The notes: a model not told the origin generated them from the letters alone. A stretch of 64,000 nucleotides of DNA from Streptomyces nojiriensis (GCF_017639205.1 NZ_CP071139.1:7873501-7937500), one strand, 5' to 3'; positions 19,801 through 30,100 are shown, counted from the first letter of the stretch. Numbers and translations: made by a program.

Positions 19801-22800
19801 GGACGTTCAGCGAGTTCAGCCACCAGGGCGGGCTCGCCCCCGACGGCCGCTGCAAGGCGTTCGCGGCGGCGGCCGACGGTACGGGCTGGGGCGAGGGTGT
19901 CGGCATGCTGCTCGTGGAGCGGCTGTCGGACGCCCGGCGCCACGGTCACCCGGTCCTGGCCGTCGTGCGCGGCTCCGCCGTCAACCAGGACGGCGCCAGC
20001 AACGGCCTGACCGCCCCCAACGGGCCATCCCAGCAGCGCGTGATCCGCGCCGCCCTCGCGAGCGCCGGGCTCTCGGCCGCCGACGTGGACGCGGTCGAGG
20101 CGCACGGTACGGGTACGCGGCTCGGCGACCCGATCGAGGCGCAGGCGCTGCTGGCCACGTACGGCCAGGACCGTCCGGCCGAACAGCCGCTGCTGCTGGG
20201 CTCGGTGAAGTCGAACATCGGTCACACCCAGGCTGCGGCCGGCGTGGCGGGCGTGATCAAGATGGTGCTCGCGATGCGCCACGGGGTGCTCCCGCAGACC
20301 CTCCACGTGGACGAGCCCACCCCGCACGTCGACTGGACGGCCGGTGACATCGCCCTGCTGACGGAGACCACGGCGTGGCCCGAGACCCGTCGGCCGCGGC
20401 GCGCGGCGGTGTCCTCGTTCGGCATCAGCGGCACCAACGCCCACACGATCATCGAGCAGGCCCCCGAGCCCACGGACCGCCCGACGGCGCCGACTTCGGC
20501 CGCCGGACCGGTTCCGTACGTCCTGTCGGCCAGGACCCCGCAGGCGCTCCGCGCCCAGGCGGCCCGGCTGCTGACCGTCGCCGAGGAGGCCGTCGCCGAG
20601 GACGGCTCCGGCCTCCCGGACCTGGCCTACTCTCTGGCCACCGGCCGCGCGGGCCTCGAACACCGGGCGGCGTTCGCCGCGGGCGACCGGACGGGCCTGC
20701 TGTGCGCCCTCGCAGCCCTCGCGGCCGACGAGCAGACGCCGGGGCTGATCCGCGGGACGCTCTCCGGGGGCGGGCTGGCGTTCCTGTTCACGGGACAGGG
20801 CAGCCAGCGGCTCGGCATGGGCCGCGAACTGTACGAGACCCGCCCGGTGTTCGCCGCCGCGCTGGACGCGGTGTGCGACAAGCTGGAACTCCCTCTGAAG
20901 GACGTCCTGTTCGGGTCGGACGCCGCTGTGCTGGACCGTACGGAGTACACCCAGCCGGCCCTGTTCGCCGTCGAGGTGGCGCTGTTCCGGCTCCTCGAAT
21001 CGTGGGGTCTGCGGCCGGACTTCCTCTCCGGTCACTCCATCGGTGAGATCACCGCTGCCCATGTGGCGGGCGTGCTGTCCCTGGAGGACGCGTGCACGCT
21101 GGTCGCGGCGCGTGGCCGCCTGATGCAGGCGCTGCCGTCCGGCGGTGTGATGATCGCCGTCCAGGCGTCGGAGGACGAGGTCCTGCCGCTGCTGACGGAC
21201 CGTGTCAGCATCGCGGCGATCAACGGTCCGCTGTCGGTGGTCATCGCGGGTGACGAGGACGCCGCCTCGGCGATCGCCGAGGCGTTCGCCGACCGCAAGT
21301 CCAAGCGGCTCACCGTGAGCCACGCGTTCCACTCGCCGCACATGGACGGCATGCTGGCCGACTTCCGCAAGGTCGCCGAGGGGATCACGTACGGGTCCCC
21401 GCGCATCCCGGTCGTCTCGAACCTGACCGGCGCCCTCGTCACCGACGAGATGGGCTCCGCCGACTTCTGGGTCCGGCACGTCCGCGAGGCCGTCCGCTTC
21501 CTCGACGGCATCCGCGCCCTCGAAGCCGCCGGAGTCACGACATACGTCGAGCTCGGCCCCGACGGAGTGCTGTCCGCCCTCGCCCAGGACTGCGTCACGC
21601 GGGACGCCGCCTTCGTGCCGGTCCTGCGCGCCGCGCGCCCCGACGCCGAAGCCGAGACCGCCACCACCGCCCTCGCCCACGCGTACACCCGGGGCATCCC
21701 CCTCGACTGGCGGGCGTACTTCGCCGCCACCGCGGCCGGAGCCCGGCGCGTCGACCTGCCCACCTACCCCTTCCAGTCCCGCCGCCACTGGCCCGAGCCC
21801 GCCACCGCGCGCACCGGCCCCGCCCAGGACGGCTCCGCCGGGAGCGAGACCGACGCCCGGTTCTGGGACGTCGTCGAGCGGGCCGACCTGACCGCGCTCG
21901 CCGACCAGCTCGCCATCGACGGCGACCAGCCGCTGAGCGCCGTACTGCCCGCCCTCTCCGCGTGGCGGCGCGAGCAGCGGGCACAGGAGCGGGCCGACTC
22001 CCTCCTGTACCGCGTCACCTGGCAGCCGTGGTCCGGCGAGGACCGGGGCACCCCCGCGACCGCCGGCGGCACCTGGCTCGTCCCCGTACCCGCCGCGCAG
22101 GCCGCGGACCCGTGGGTCCGCGCGCTGACCGACCGCGTCAGCGGCGACGGGGCCCGGATCCTGCCGCTCCCGCTCGACGTCGCCGACGGCGACCCGGCGG
22201 TGCTGCGCACGCACCTGGACGAGGCGCTGCGCGAGGCGGCCGCCGCCGGCGGACCCGTCACCGGCGTACTGTCGCTGCTGGCACTGGACGAGCGCCCGCA
22301 CCCCGAGCACCCGGCGGTCCCCGTCGGCCTGGCCCTCACGGCCGCCCTCGCCTCGGTACTCACCGGCCCCGACGGGCCGGCCGGCTGCGCTGACGCGCCC
22401 CTGTGGTGCGTCACCCGTGACGCCGTCGCCGCCGTCCCCGGCGACACGCTCGGCGGCGCCGCCCAGTCCCAGGTCTGGGGCCTGGGCCGGGTCGTCGCCC
22501 TGGAGCACCCCGACCGCTGGGGCGGACTCGTGGACCTGCCCGAAGCGTGCGACGAGCGCGCCCTGTCCCGGCTCTCGGCCGTACTCACCGGCGCGGGCGA
22601 CGAGGACCAGCTCGCCCTCCGCGCCGCGGGCCCGTTCGTACGACGCCTCGTTCACGCCCCGTCGACCGGCGTCGGCCCCGCACCGCGGTGGACCCCGGCC
22701 GGCACCGTGCTCATCACCGGCGGCACCGGCGCACTCGGCCGGCACGTGGCACGCCGCCTCGCCGAACGCGGTGCCCAGCGGCTCGTCCTCGTCAGCCGCG

Positions 22801-24101
22801 GCGGCGCCGACGCGCCCGGCGCCGGCGAGGTCCGCGCGGAACTCGAAGCGCTCGGCGCGGCCGTGACCCTGGCGGCCTGTGACGTCACCGACCGGAACGC
22901 GCTCGAAGCACTCGTCGCGGGCCTGGCCGCCGACGGCACCCCCGTCCGCGCGGTCGTGCACGCCGCGGGTGTCTCCCAGCCGCCCGGCACGCACACCGAC
23001 CTGCCCGGGTTCGCCCGGGTCGTCACCGCCAAGACCGCCGGCGCCGTCCACCTCGACGCACTGTTCGACGCACCGGACTCCCTCGACGCGTTCGTCCTGT
23101 TCTCCTCCATCGCCGGTGTCTGGGGCAGCGGCGGCCAAGGGGCGTACGCGGCCGCCAACACCTTCCTCGACGCGCTCGCCGAACGCCGCGCGGCCCGCGG
23201 GCTCGCCGCCACGGCGATCGCCTGGGGACCGTGGGCCGACGCCGGTATGGCCACCGAAGGCGACGCGGAAGAGCAGCTCAGCCGTCGCGGACTGCCGCCC
23301 GTGGACCCGCGGACGAACCTGCTGGCCCTGGAACGCGCCCTCGCCGGCCGGGACGCGGCGGTGACCGTGGCCTCCGTCGACTGGGAGCGGTTCGCCCCGG
23401 TGTTCGCCGCCGCACGGCCCCGCCCGCTCGTCGGCGACCTGCCCGAGGTACGCGCCGCCCTGCGCGAGCAGGCCCCCGGCGCGGCCACGTCCGCGACCGC
23501 CGACCCGTCCGCGGACGTACTCCGCGAGCTCACCGAACTGTCCGGGGACGACCGCGGCGCGGCGCTCCTCGACCTCGTGCGCGAGCACGCGGCGGCAGCA
23601 CTCGGCCACCCGTCCGCGGACGCCGTCGCGGCCGACCGGGCCTTCAAGGACCTCGGCTTCGACTCCCTCACGGCGGTCGAACTGCGCAACCGCCTGGGCG
23701 CCGCGTGCGGCCTGCGGCTGCCGTCCAGCCTCGTCTTCGACTACCCCAACCCCGAGGCCCTGACCCGCCACCTGCTGCGCACCCTCTTCCCCGAGGGCGG
23801 CGGCGGTACGGCCGGCGCAGCCGGCATGGAAATCGACACCGACCCGCAGGACGTGGAACTGCGCCGGACCCTGGCCACCATTCCGATGGGCCGGATCCGC
23901 GAAGCGGGACTCCTCGACACCCTCCTGCGGCTCGCCGGACCCGACGCCCCCGGCACCGACACCGGTGCGGGCGCCGCCGCCGACCCGGGCGGGTCCATCG
24001 ACGAGATGGACCTCCAGGACCTCCTCGACCTCGCCCTCGACGGCGGTGGCGACCTCGACGAGGACACCCCCGGCAACACCACCAGCAACAGCAACTTCTG
24101 A
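13803..24101 (+). CDS. Modular type I polyketide synthase subunit B (modules B1-B2)
   Basis: A 3432-residue bimodular synthase that receives the chain from subunit A. The GTG start is set by AGGAGGTGA at 13787-13795. Residues 1-35 form a charged coiled-coil docking element (starting NEEKLLENLKW). Domains: KS 13908-15185, AT 15535-16400, DH-like 16599-17390, KR 17440-18800, ACP 18895-19120; KS 19185-20462, AT 20785-21640, KR 21850-23460, ACP 23560-23790. The C-terminal docking tail (about 23850-24098) contains the helix RRTLATIPMGRIREAGLLDTL and ends in a DEMDLQDLLDLAL helix, clearly different from the tails of A, C and D. Both ATs carry malonyl signatures. The first DH is degenerate, so both modules are predicted to leave hydroxyls, of opposite configuration (B-type then A-type KR). 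The gene stops 24 nt before the preferred ATG of C, so B and C are probably co-transcribed. Confidence 0.97.
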   Translation: MAGANEEKLLENLKWMTTELRRARRRLQEVEQDAHEPLAIVAMSCRFPGGVGSPEDLWRLVAEGGDAITGFPGDRGWDIASLADPDPDRKGTFYNTGGGFLTDATVFDPGFFGISPREALAMDPQQRQILEASWEVFERAGIDPASVRGSRTGVYIGAGAMGYGADLREVPEGLEGLLLTGGATSVLSGRVSYVLGLEGPAATIDTACSSSLVALHLAGQALRQRECTLALVGGVCVMPTPDVFVEFSRQRGLAADGRCKSFAAAADGTGWSEGVGVLLVERLSDARRNGHPVLAVVRGSAVNQDGASNGLTAPNGPSQQRVIRQALESARLSAAEVDAVEAHGTGTRLGDPIEAQALLATYGQDRPEGRPLRLGSLKSNIGHTQAAAGVAGIIKTVMAIRHGVLPRTLHVDEPTPDVDWSSGAVSLLTESMAWPETGAPRRAAVSAFGVSGTNAHTIIEQAPQEERSEGEVPEGETPAQAPAPAAARPAVLPWTLSARSAAALRAQAARLIAARAQDGAAPALDLGYSLATTRGALEHRAVLLGRTDEDLAAALAALAAGQEAAGLVTDSVAEGRTAFLFTGQGSQRPGMGRELYETHPVFADALDAVCARLELPLKDVLFGSDAAVLDRTEYAQPALFAVEVALFRLLESWGLRPDFVSGHSIGEIAAAHVAGVFSLDDACTLVAARGRLMQALPAGGAMIAVQASEDEVLPLLTDRVSIAAVNGPRSVVIAGDEDAATAVAESFADRKTKRLTVSHAFHSPHMDGMLDAFRQVVAGLTYDSPSIPIVSNLTGALVTDEIASPDFWVRHVRDAVRFLDGIRALEDAGVTTYVELGPDGVLSALAQDCVTGDNAAFVPALRAGRPEPETALGALARAHAHGATVDWQAYFAGTGAQRVDLPTYAFQHERYWLEPGAAPAGDVSVAGLDPAAHPLLGAAVTLAGSEQVLCTGRLSLRTQPWLAGHTVAGTAVLSGAAFVELAVRAGDQAGCGHVEELVLDAPLALPADGGVRVQVLVESPDEQGRRTFTVSARPEDDTTGATGWTRHAHGALAPAARATALDLAAWPPAGAEALATDDLHATVEAAWHLDGAYFAQVRLPESDPQERPHAADFGLHPALLDAAAHAALALALPYADRPGPGVGPGSVWSDVTLHAQGAGALRVRIRPAADGAFALDLADDLGDPVASVGRLAPRPFTDGTTGTTGAPLPVPAVLREALFQLDWAPLPLRPDAVAAEPAGGWAVLGPTGLGRATRYADLAELGAAVDAGLPVPAYVLAPFPRQSGPLAADTLREAAHQALALVRAWSADTRFEASRLVVVTGGAVAGPGEGGEDLPHAAVRGLLRSAETENPGRFLLADVRDLAGLADPDESALLAAALASGEPELLLRDGAVHVPRLRRTPPAAAPAADAVVIDPDGTALITGGSGTLAGIVARHLVTAHGVRRLLLLSRRGADAPGAAARTAELAALGAEVTWAACDAADRDALAAVLAGIPAEHPLTTVIHTAGVLDDGVLGSLTPERLDAVLRPKAVAALHLHELTRDLPVTAFVLYSAIAGTLGSAGQANYACANVFLDALAQHRRHQGLSATALAWGLWADASGMTAGLDETQLRRMEQHGMGALTAADGMALLDAALACGRPVLVPARLNPAALRDAAAPGPVAPVFRELLGAAGRRTARTRTDAGTPLAERLTGLTRPEQDRALLDLVRAQVASVLGHASAEQVEPAKAFKDLGFDSLTAVELRNRLGAATGLRLATTLVFDHPTPTALARRLRAELLGDTDDADADATPGAAAALADDPIAIVAMSCRYPGGVRSPEELWHLVETGGDAIAGLPGNRGWDTAELYAGQDDRRTFAGGFVHDADSFDADFFGISPREALAMDPQQRLLLETSWEAIERAGIDPSSLRGTRAGVFVGASYGGYDAQLERSDDPDGVLGHVMTGNAGSVMSGRVSYALGLEGPAVTVDTACSSSLVALHWAIQALRGGECTLALAGGVTVMSTPGTFSEFSHQGGLAPDGRCKAFAAAADGTGWGEGVGMLLVERLSDARRHGHPVLAVVRGSAVNQDGASNGLTAPNGPSQQRVIRAALASAGLSAADVDAVEAHGTGTRLGDPIEAQALLATYGQDRPAEQPLLLGSVKSNIGHTQAAAGVAGVIKMVLAMRHGVLPQTLHVDEPTPHVDWTAGDIALLTETTAWPETRRPRRAAVSSFGISGTNAHTIIEQAPEPTDRPTAPTSAAGPVPYVLSARTPQALRAQAARLLTVAEEAVAEDGSGLPDLAYSLATGRAGLEHRAAFAAGDRTGLLCALAALAADEQTPGLIRGTLSGGGLAFLFTGQGSQRLGMGRELYETRPVFAAALDAVCDKLELPLKDVLFGSDAAVLDRTEYTQPALFAVEVALFRLLESWGLRPDFLSGHSIGEITAAHVAGVLSLEDACTLVAARGRLMQALPSGGVMIAVQASEDEVLPLLTDRVSIAAINGPLSVVIAGDEDAASAIAEAFADRKSKRLTVSHAFHSPHMDGMLADFRKVAEGITYGSPRIPVVSNLTGALVTDEMGSADFWVRHVREAVRFLDGIRALEAAGVTTYVELGPDGVLSALAQDCVTRDAAFVPVLRAARPDAEAETATTALAHAYTRGIPLDWRAYFAATAAGARRVDLPTYPFQSRRHWPEPATARTGPAQDGSAGSETDARFWDVVERADLTALADQLAIDGDQPLSAVLPALSAWRREQRAQERADSLLYRVTWQPWSGEDRGTPATAGGTWLVPVPAAQAADPWVRALTDRVSGDGARILPLPLDVADGDPAVLRTHLDEALREAAAAGGPVTGVLSLLALDERPHPEHPAVPVGLALTAALASVLTGPDGPAGCADAPLWCVTRDAVAAVPGDTLGGAAQSQVWGLGRVVALEHPDRWGGLVDLPEACDERALSRLSAVLTGAGDEDQLALRAAGPFVRRLVHAPSTGVGPAPRWTPAGTVLITGGTGALGRHVARRLAERGAQRLVLVSRGGADAPGAGEVRAELEALGAAVTLAACDVTDRNALEALVAGLAADGTPVRAVVHAAGVSQPPGTHTDLPGFARVVTAKTAGAVHLDALFDAPDSLDAFVLFSSIAGVWGSGGQGAYAAANTFLDALAERRAARGLAATAIAWGPWADAGMATEGDAEEQLSRRGLPPVDPRTNLLALERALAGRDAAVTVASVDWERFAPVFAAARPRPLVGDLPEVRAALREQAPGAATSATADPSADVLRELTELSGDDRGAALLDLVREHAAAALGHPSADAVAADRAFKDLGFDSLTAVELRNRLGAACGLRLPSSLVFDYPNPEALTRHLLRTLFPEGGGGTAGAAGMEIDTDPQDVELRRTLATIPMGRIREAGLLDTLLRLAGPDAPGTDTGAGAAADPGGSIDEMDLQDLLDLALDGGGDLDEDTPGNTTSNSNF
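13908..19125 (+). other. PKS module B1 KS-AT-DH(degenerate)-KR-ACP: probably beta-hydroxyl
   Basis: KS Cys is at 14424-14426; the AT is malonyl-type (GHSIGE, HAFH). The DH-like domain keeps the His (16695-16697) and the LLDA aspartate but has Ser for Pro in the first motif (HTVAGTAVLS). It also lacks about 14 residues near 17040-17060 that contain YGPxFxG in every other DH here except the divergent C4. The KR looks active and B-type (LDD 18323-18331, Tyr 18495-18497, NADPH loop TGGSGTLA). ACP Ser is at 19002-19004. The likely outcome is a hydroxyl rather than an alkene. Confidence 0.88.
19185..23800 (+). other. PKS module B2 KS-AT-KR-ACP: malonyl extender, beta-hydroxyl (A-type KR)
   Basis: KS Cys is at 19698-19700 (TACSSSL). 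The AT is malonyl-type. The DH-less inter-domain segment has FWDVVERADLTALA. The KR has no LDD (sequence there is VSQPPGTHTDL) and has Trp 23121-23123 eight residues before Tyr 23145-23147, so it is A-type. ACP Ser is at 23664-23666. Together with A3 this is one of only two A-type KRs among the 12 KRs complete enough to judge. Confidence 0.92.
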
Positions 24102-24115
24102 CGTGCCCGAAGTGC

Positions 24116-24119
24116 GGAG
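24116..24119 (+). promoter_or_regulatory. Ribosome-binding site deciding the start of gene C
   Basis: GGAG lies 6 nt before ATG at 24126 but only 3 nt before the in-frame GTG at 24123. The spacing favours the ATG; the two proteins would differ by a single residue. Confidence 0.65.
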
Positions 24120-24125
24120 TAAGTG

Positions 24126-27100
24126 ATGACCACCCCGAACGAAAAAGTCGTTGAAGCGCTGCGGGCCTCCCTCAAGGAAACCGAGCGGCTGCGCCGCCGG
24201 AACCAGGAGCTCACCGACGCCTCCCGCGAACCGATCGCCATCGTCGGCATGAGCTGCCGGTTCCCCGGCGGAATCAGCTCGCCCGAGGACCTGTGGAAGC
24301 TCGTCGAGAGCGGCGGTGACGCCATATCGGGCTTCCCCGCCGACCGCGGCTGGGACGTCGAGTCGCTGTACGATCCGGACCCCGACCACCCCGGCACGAC
24401 CTACGCCCGCCACGGCGGATTCCTTTACGAGGCCCCCGAGTTCGACGCCTCCTTCTTCGGGATCTCCCCGCGCGAGGCCCTCGCCATGGACCCCCAGCAG
24501 CGCCTGCTGCTGGAGACCACCTGGGAGGTCTTCGAACGGGCCGGCATCGACCCGGCGACCCTGCGCGGCAGCCGCGCCGGCGTGTTCGTCGGCGCGTCGG
24601 CCAACGCCTACGGCGCCGGCTCGGACGAGCTGCCCGACGGGGTCGAGGGGCACCTCCTCACCGGTACCGCCTCCAGCGTCGTCTCCGGCCGGCTCGCCTA
24701 CGTCTTCGGCCTGGAGGGTCCCGCCGCCACCGTCGACACGGCCTGCTCGTCCTCCTCCGTCGCCCTGCACATGGCCGTCCAGGCCCTGCGCCAGGGGGAG
24801 TGCTCGCTGGCCCTCGCCGCCGGCGTGACCGTCCTCGCCGGCCCGGAGGTCTTCGTCGAGTTCAGCCGCCAGCGCGGACTGTCGGCCGACGGCCGCTGCA
24901 AGTCCTTCGCCGAGGCGGCCGACGGCACCGGCTGGTCCGAGGGGGTCGGCGTCCTGCTGGTGGAACGCCTCTCCGACGCCCGCCGCAACGGACACCGCGT
25001 CCTGGCCGTCGTACGCGGCTCGGCCGTCAACCAGGACGGCGCCTCCAACGGCCTCACCGCCCCCAACGGCCCCGCCCAGCAGCGCGTCATCCGCCAGGCC
25101 CTCGAAAGCGCCCGCCTGACCCCCGCCGACGTCGACGCCGTCGAGGCGCACGGCACCGGCACGACCCTGGGCGACCCGATCGAGGCACAGGCACTGCTGG
25201 CCACGTACGGCCAGGACCGCCCGGCGGACCGGCCGCTGTGGCTGGGCTCCCTGAAGTCGAACCTCGGACACACCCAGAACACCGCCGGTATCGCGGGCAT
25301 CATCAAGATGGTCATGGCGATGCGGCACGGCGTGCTGCCCAAGACCCTGCACGTGGACCGGCCGACCTCGCACGTCGACTGGTCGGCGGGCGCGGTCTCG
25401 CTGCTCACCGAGCAGCGGGCGTGGCCGCAGACCGGCCGGCCGTACCGGGCCGGCGTCTCCGCGTTCGGCGTCAGCGGCACCAACGTGCACACGATCATCG
25501 AGCAGGCGCCGGAGGCCGACCGGGCCCCGGAGCGGACCGACGGCGACGCGGGACCGGAGCCGAAGGTCGTGCCCTGGCTCCTGTCGGCCAAGGGCCAGGA
25601 CGCCCTGCGCGAGCAGGCGGAGCGCCTGCTGGCCCACGCGGGGGAGCACCCCGGGCTGAGCCCGGTCGACGTCGGCCGGTCGCTGGCGGTCGGCAGGACC
25701 GCCTTCGAGGACCGCGCGGCGGTGGTGGCCGCGGACCGTGAGGGTCTGCTGGCCGGCCTCGCGGCGCTGGCGGCGGGCGACGCGCCGGCGGGCGTGGTGA
25801 AGGGCTCGCCGGCCGGGGGGAAGACCGCCTTCCTGTTCACGGGGCAGGGCAGCCAGCGCCTGGGCATGGGGCGTGAACTGTACGAGGCCTTCCCGGTGTT
25901 CGCGGCGGCGCTGGACGCGGTGTGTGAGCGGTTCGATCTCGAACTGCCGCTGAAGGATGTCCTGTTCGGGGATGACGCGGCGCTGCTGGACGAGACGCGG
26001 TTCACCCAGCCGGCGCTGTTCGCGGTCGAGGTGGCGCTGTTCCGGCTGCTGGAGTCGTGGGGGGTGAAGCCGGACTTCCTGTCCGGCCACTCCATCGGTG
26101 AGATCGCTGCCGCGCACGTCGCCGGGGTGTTCTCCCTGGACGACGCGTGCACGCTGGTGGCGGCCCGGGGCCGTCTGATGCAGGCGCTGCCGTCCGGTGG
26201 TGTGATGATCGCGGTGCAGGCCTCCGAGGACGAGATCCTGCCGCTGCTGACGGACCGGGTGAGCATCGCGGCGGTCAACGGCCCGCGCTCGGTGGTCATC
26301 GCCGGTGATGAGGACGCCGCGACGGCGATCGTGGCCGCGTTCTCCGACCGGAAGAGCAAGCGGCTCACCGTCAGCCACGCCTTCCACTCGCCGCACATGG
26401 ACGGCATGCTGGAGGACTTCCGCGAGGTCGTGGCGGGGCTTACGTACGACAGCCCCCGCATCCCGGTCGTGTCGAACCTGACCGGCGCCCTCGTCTCCGA
26501 CGAGATGGGCTCGGCCGACTTCTGGGTCCGCCACGTCCGCGAGGCCGTCCGCTTCCTCGACGGCGTCCGCGCCCTGGAGGCCGCCGGGGTGACGACGTAC
26601 GTCGAGCTCGGGCCCGACGGCGTGCTGTCCGCCCTCGCCCAGGACTGCGTCGCGCAGGACGCCGTCTTCGTCCCCGCGCTCCGCAAGGGCCGCCCCGAGG
26701 CGGAGAGCCTCGTCACCGCACTCGCCCGGGCCCACGCCCACGGGATCCGGGTCGACTGGCAGGCCTTCTTCTCCGCCGCCGACGCCCAGCGCGTCGACGA
26801 CCTGCCCACCTACGCCTTCCAGCGGCAGCGCTACTGGATCGAGCCGGGCACCCGGGCCGGTGACGTGGGCGCGGCCGGGCTCGACGAGGCCGCGCACCCG
26901 CTGCTCGGCGCGACCGTCGCGCTCGCCGACTCCGAGGGCTTCGTCTTCACCGCCCTGCTCTCGCCCACCACCCACCCCTGGTTGGTGGACCACCAGGTCA
27001 TGGGCAGCGTCCTGCTGCCCGGCACGGCCTTCGTCGACCTGGCGATCTGGGCCGGGGACCAGGTCGGCTGCGACGTCGTCGAGGAGCTGACCCTCGAAGC

Positions 27101-30100
27101 GCCGCTGATCCTGCCCGAACGCGGCGGCGTCCAGCTCCAGATGTACGTGAGCGCGCCCGACGCCGACGGCACGGGCCGACGCGCCTTCGGCCTCTCCTCC
27201 CGCCCGAAGGACAGCGCGGCCGACGAGCCCTGGACGCGCCACGCCGGCGGCGTACTGGCCCACGCGCCCGCCTCGGCACCGCCGCGCTTCGCGCCCGTGC
27301 AGTGGCCCCCGGCCGGCGCCGAGCCCCTCGCCACGGACGGCCTCTACGCCGACCTCGCCGAGGTCGGGATGGGCTACGGCCCGGCGTTCCGCGGCCTCAC
27401 CGCGGCCTGGCGGCAGGGCGACAGCGTTTACGCCGAGGTCGCCCTACCCGAGGAATCCGCCGCCGCGGCACGGGACTTCGGCCTCCACCCCGCCCTGCTG
27501 GACGCCGCGCTCCACACGCTGGGCCTCGGCGTCCTGGGCGGCACCGAGGGCGAGGGCCGGCTCCCGTTCGCGTGGAGCGGCGTGACCCTCCACGCCACCG
27601 GGGCCGACGCCCTGCGCGTGCGCCTCACGCCCCGGGGGACCGACGGCGTCCGCCTTGAGATCGCGGACTCCACGGGCGGGCCCGTCGCGACCGTCGACTC
27701 GCTCGTCCTGCGGGCCGTGTCGGCCGAGCAGGTCCAGGCGGCGCGCACCGCCTACCACGAGTCGGTGTTCCGCACCGAGTGGACGGCACTGCCCGCCGCC
27801 GCGGACGCCCCGGGTACGCCGGCCGACGGCCGCTGGGCCGCTCTGGGCACCACGGCCCCCGCCGCCCTCCTCCCGGCCGCCCTCCTCCCCACCGCCGACG
27901 CGATCCCCGGCTACGCCGACCTGGCCGAGCTGGCGGCGGCCGTCGAGGCCGGAGCGCCCGTACCGGAGGCCGTCTTCGTCGGCTTCGGCCAGGCCACCAC
28001 CGCCGCCGACGCGAACGCGGACGCGGACGGCCCGGCCACCCCCGAGCTCTCCGCCGAGGCCGTGCACCGGGCCACCCACCAGGCCCTTGCCCTCGCCCGC
28101 ACCTGGCTCGGCGACGAGCCCTTCACCGGCGACCGGTTCGCCGGCACCCGCCTCGTCGTCCTCACCCGGGGCGCCGTCGCGGCCGGCGCCGACGCCGGAA
28201 CGGTCTGCGACCCGGTCCACGCGGCCGTCCGGGGCCTGCTGCGCTCCGCGCAGTCCGAGCACCCCGACCGGCTCCTGCTGATCGACACCGACGGCGCGGA
28301 GGACTCCGTACGAGCCCTGCCCGCCGCCCTCGCCGCGGGCGAGCCGCAGCTCGCCGTACGTGCCGGCACCCTCCACGCGCTCCGCCTCGCCCGGGTGGCC
28401 CGCGAGACCCCCGACCAGCCGAGCGCGGCCGGCCCCGGCCCGGCGTACGCGCCGGAGTCGACCGTGCTGATCACCGGCGCCGGCGGCCTCCTCGGCGGCC
28501 TGATCGCCCACCGGCTCGTCGCCGAGCACGGCGTACGGCACCTGCTCCTCGTCGGCCGCCGCGGCGGATCCACCCCCGAGGCACAGCGGCTCGGCGCCGA
28601 ACTCGCCGCCGAAGGCGCTTCGGTGACCTGGGCCGCCTGCGACGTCGCGGACCGGGACGCGCTGGCGGCCGTACTGGCGGCGATACCCGCCGAGCACCCG
28701 CTCGGCGCCGTCATCCACACCGCCGGTGTGCTCGACGACGGCGTGATCACCTCCCTCACCCCCGAGCGCCTGTCGGCCGTCCTGCGGCCCAAGGCCGACG
28801 CGGCCGTCAACCTCCACGAACTGACCCGCGACCTCGACCTTTCCGCCTTCGTGCTGTTCTCGTCCATCGGCGGCGCCTTCGGCGGCGCCGGCCAGGGCAA
28901 CTACGCGGCCGCCAACGTGTTCCTCGACGCGCTCGCCCAGCACCGCCGGTCCCTCGGGCTCCCCGCCACCTCCCTGGCCTGGGCCCTGTGGGCCGACGGC
29001 GCGGGCATGGCCGGCAGCCTCACCGACGCCGACATCAGCCGCATGACCCGCGGCGGACTGCCCCCGCTCACCTCCGCGGAGGGCCTCGACCTCTTCGACC
29101 TCGCGCACCGGATCGACGAGGCCGCCCCCGTCCTGATGCGCGTCGACCTCGCCGGGCTGCGCCCGCAGGCCCAGGCCGGCACCCTGTCCCCGCTGCTGCG
29201 CGGACTCGTACGGGTGCCCAGCCGCCGGCACGCGGGCGGGGCGGCCGCCGCGTCCGGCGCGTCCGGCCTGCGGCAGCGGCTGGCGGGGCTTCCCGCCGCC
29301 GAGCAGGACCGTACGCTGCTCGACCTGGTACGCAAGCAGGTCGCCGCGGCCCTGGGCTACCCGGGCGCCGCCGCCGTCGAGCCGGGCCGGTCCTTCAAGG
29401 AGCTGGGCTTCGACTCGCTCACCGCCGTCGAACTGCGCAACCTGCTCGGCGAGGCCACCGGCCGCAGGCTGCCCGCCACCCTCGTCTTCGACTACCCGAC
29501 GGCGACCGCCCTCGCGCAGTACCTCCGCGAGGAGCTGGTCGGCGACCTCGCGGCCGACGCGGGCGCCGACGCCGGCCGGGGCGACCTCCCGGCCCGCCGC
29601 CCGGCCGCCGCGAACGCGCGCGCCGTGGACGACGACGACCCGATCGCCGTCGTCGCCATGAGCTGCCGCTTCCCCGGCGGCATCACGTCCCCCGAGGACC
29701 TGTGGCGCCTGCTCGCCGAAGGCCGCGACGGCATCACCGCCTTCCCCGCCGACCGGGGCTGGGACCTCGACACCCTCTACAGCGACGACCCCGACCGCGA
29801 GGGCACCAGCTACGTCCGCGAGGGCGGGTTCCTCCACGAGGCGGCCGACTTCGACGCCGCCTTCTTCGGGATCTCCCCGCGCGAGGCCCTCGCCATGGAC
29901 CCCCAGCAGCGCCTGCTGCTGGAGACCACCTGGGAGACCTTCGAGCGCGCCGGCATCGACCCCACCGGCCTGCGCGGCAGCCGCACGGGCGTGTTCATCG
30001 GCTCGAACGCCCAGGACTACCTCCAGCTCTGGCTGAACGACGGCGACGGCCTCGAAGGCCACCTCGGCACCGGCAACGCGGCCAGCGTCGTTTCCGGCCG

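Noticed and set aside
24123..24125. GTG at 24123 as the start of gene C
   Set aside because: It is only 3 nt from the GGAG; ATG 24126 has better spacing. The difference is one residue, so this is a preference rather than a proof.
16212..27263. Very long antisense open frames, e.g. 9066-16097, 16212-27263 and 55954-63954 on the minus strand (over 2,000 codons each)
   Set aside because: They are exact shadows of the PKS frames. Strong C/G bias at third positions removes stop codons from an antisense frame; the translations are low-complexity (Gly/Arg/Val/Asp rich) with no recognisable domain, and lack ribosome sites.
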